DNA of 5,368 bases, taken from Clostridia bacterium (GTDB lineage: Bacteria; Bacillota; Clostridia; Christensenellales; HGM11417). The DNA lies in assembly GCA_017407365.1 (NCBI GenBank), contig JAFQWR010000053.1, positions 1-5,368 of the forward strand. Reading direction: 5' to 3'. A model generated the notes under the pieces. The model ran no database searches. It saw nothing but the letters and a program-made list of their open reading frames with translations, and was not told where the DNA came from. Each line of letters begins with the position of its first letter. Position 1 is the stretch's first letter. The position numbers were made by a program, and so were the translations under genes. Positions 4,306 through 5,368 of the stretch are shown piece by piece.

Positions 4306-5368
4306 ATGGCTGAATTTATGAACGGCATGAAGCGTACCGATTACTGCGCAAGCTTTTCGGAGAGCGACGTTGGCAAAGAAATTACGGTGATGGGCTGGAC
4401 GGACGGCAGAAGAGATCTGGGCAGCCTGATCTTCGTTGACCTGCGCGACCGCACGGGTATTTTACAGATCGTTTTCGACGAATCGGTGCTGGATAAAGCG
4501 GTTTTTGAAAAGGCAACCACCATCCGCCACGAGTTTGTGCTTGCGGCAAAGGGCACCTTACGCATCCGCTCCTCTATCAACGAAAACATCCCCACGGGCA
4601 GAATCGAGCTGCTTGTATCCGAGTTCAAAATTTTATCCGAGGCAGAAACCACGCCCTTTGAAATCGAAGCGGAAACGAACGTAAACGAAATGCTCCGCTT
4701 AAAATACCGCTATCTCGACCTCAGACGCGCACCCTTACAGCAAAACCTGATGATGCGCGCAAAAATTGCAAATGCGGCAAGAGAATATCTCGTTAAAAAT
4801 GGCTTTTTAGAAATCGAAACGCCCTTCCTGGGCAAATCCACGCCCGAGGGCGCAAGAGATTATCTCGTACCCTCCCGTGTGCATCAGGGCACCTTTTATG
4901 CTCTGCCCCAATCTCCCCAGCTGTATAAGCAGCTGCTGATGATCAGCGGCTTCGACCGTTACTTCCAGATTACCAAATGCTTCCGTGACGAGGACCTCCG
5001 CGCCAACCGTCAGCCCGAGTTTACGCAGATCGACCTTGAAATGAGCTTTGTAGAGGACGAAAACGACGTAATGACCATGATGGAAGGGCTTCTTGCTGAG
5101 GTGTTTATGCAGGCAAAGGGCATTTCGCTCTCCCTTCCCCTGCCCCGTCTAACCTGGCAGGAGGCAATGGACCGCTTTGGCTCCGACAAGCCCGACACCC
5201 GCTTCGGCATGGAGCTGGTAAACCTTTCGGACCTTGTTGCAGGCTGTGGCTTTAAGGTATTTACCGATGCGGTGGCAAACGGCGGAAGCGTACGTGCCAT
5301 CAACGCAAAGGGCTTCAGCGAAAAGCTCTCGCGTAAGGCAATTGACGCACTCGGCGAGTTTGTAAAAA
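4306..5368 (+). CDS. aspS: Aspartyl-tRNA synthetase, partial (runs off the window end)
   Basis: Class IIb synthetase that attaches aspartate to tRNA-Asp. The window holds 354 codons of a bacterial-type enzyme of about 590 residues, with no stop reached. The N-terminal OB-fold anticodon domain covers about 1-110 and contains GWTDGRRDLGSLIFVDLRD (30-48). Motif 1 lies around 151-175. TPEGARDYLVPSR (179-191) is the flipping-loop region, followed by QSPQLYKQLLM (202-212). Motif 2 is FRDEDLRANRQPEFTQID (226-243). The bacterial insertion domain begins after about 280. Leu38 in RRDLG matches the Leu typical of discriminating AspRS (the non-discriminating form often has His here); this hints that tRNA-Asn is not charged but does not prove it. 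The start is supported by AGGAGG 7 nt upstream. It is the second gene of the hisS operon. Confidence 0.97.
   Translation, partial: MAEFMNGMKRTDYCASFSESDVGKEITVMGWTDGRRDLGSLIFVDLRDRTGILQIVFDESVLDKAVFEKATTIRHEFVLAAKGTLRIRSSINENIPTGRIELLVSEFKILSEAETTPFEIEAETNVNEMLRLKYRYLDLRRAPLQQNLMMRAKIANAAREYLVKNGFLEIETPFLGKSTPEGARDYLVPSRVHQGTFYALPQSPQLYKQLLMISGFDRYFQITKCFRDEDLRANRQPEFTQIDLEMSFVEDENDVMTMMEGLLAEVFMQAKGISLSLPLPRLTWQEAMDRFGSDKPDTRFGMELVNLSDLVAGCGFKVFTDAVANGGSVRAINAKGFSEKLSRKAIDALGEFVK

Overview
The window looks like chromosomal DNA of a Gram-positive Clostridia-type bacterium (Firmicutes/Bacillota), plausibly a gut lineage. The evidence is SigA-type promoters (TTGACA/TTGCAA, 17 bp, TATAAT), strong AGGAGG-type ribosome binding sites, a hisS-aspS gene pair, a tRNA with encoded CCA, U-tract terminators and mid-range GC. 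I cannot name the genus from sequence alone.

Layout. The left half reads on the minus strand. It holds a glycoside hydrolase family 32 beta-fructosidase (32-1486) with its own promoter and a dyad at the start site; a roughly 400-bp gene-free stretch of folded DNA (1553-1950); a tRNA-Val(UAC) (1951-2026) with promoter and terminator; and a small SGNH/GDSL esterase (2229-2822) with promoter and terminator. The right half reads on the plus strand. A near-perfect consensus promoter (2959-2987) drives hisS (histidyl-tRNA synthetase) and aspS (aspartyl-tRNA synthetase), and aspS runs off the window end. The esterase and hisS promoters are divergent, and the 7-mer TCAGCAC lies just upstream of each -35 box.

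Two items deserve most attention. First, 1748-1912 is a compact array of short hairpins joined by 8-nt linkers. The linkers read GATATCAT-like on the left and ATGATATC-like on the right, so they can pair across the centre and build a ladder of stems with side hairpins. It lies between a bidirectional terminator and a minus-strand terminator that serves no visible gene, so it could be a transcribed structured RNA or a non-coding mobile element. Second, hisS is broken near its 3' end. Frame 0 stops at 4225 (393 aa), but a -1 shift in an AAAA run at 4213-4216 restores a typical HisRS C-terminus ending at 4293, on the aspS ribosome binding site.

How the genes relate. hisS and aspS form a housekeeping translation operon whose leader is only about 50 nt, too short for a T-box. 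The GH32 enzyme and the esterase both fit intracellular processing of imported carbohydrates (fructans or sucrose derivatives; acylated sugars), but each has its own promoter and no transporter gene is visible. No phage, CRISPR or defence gene is present.
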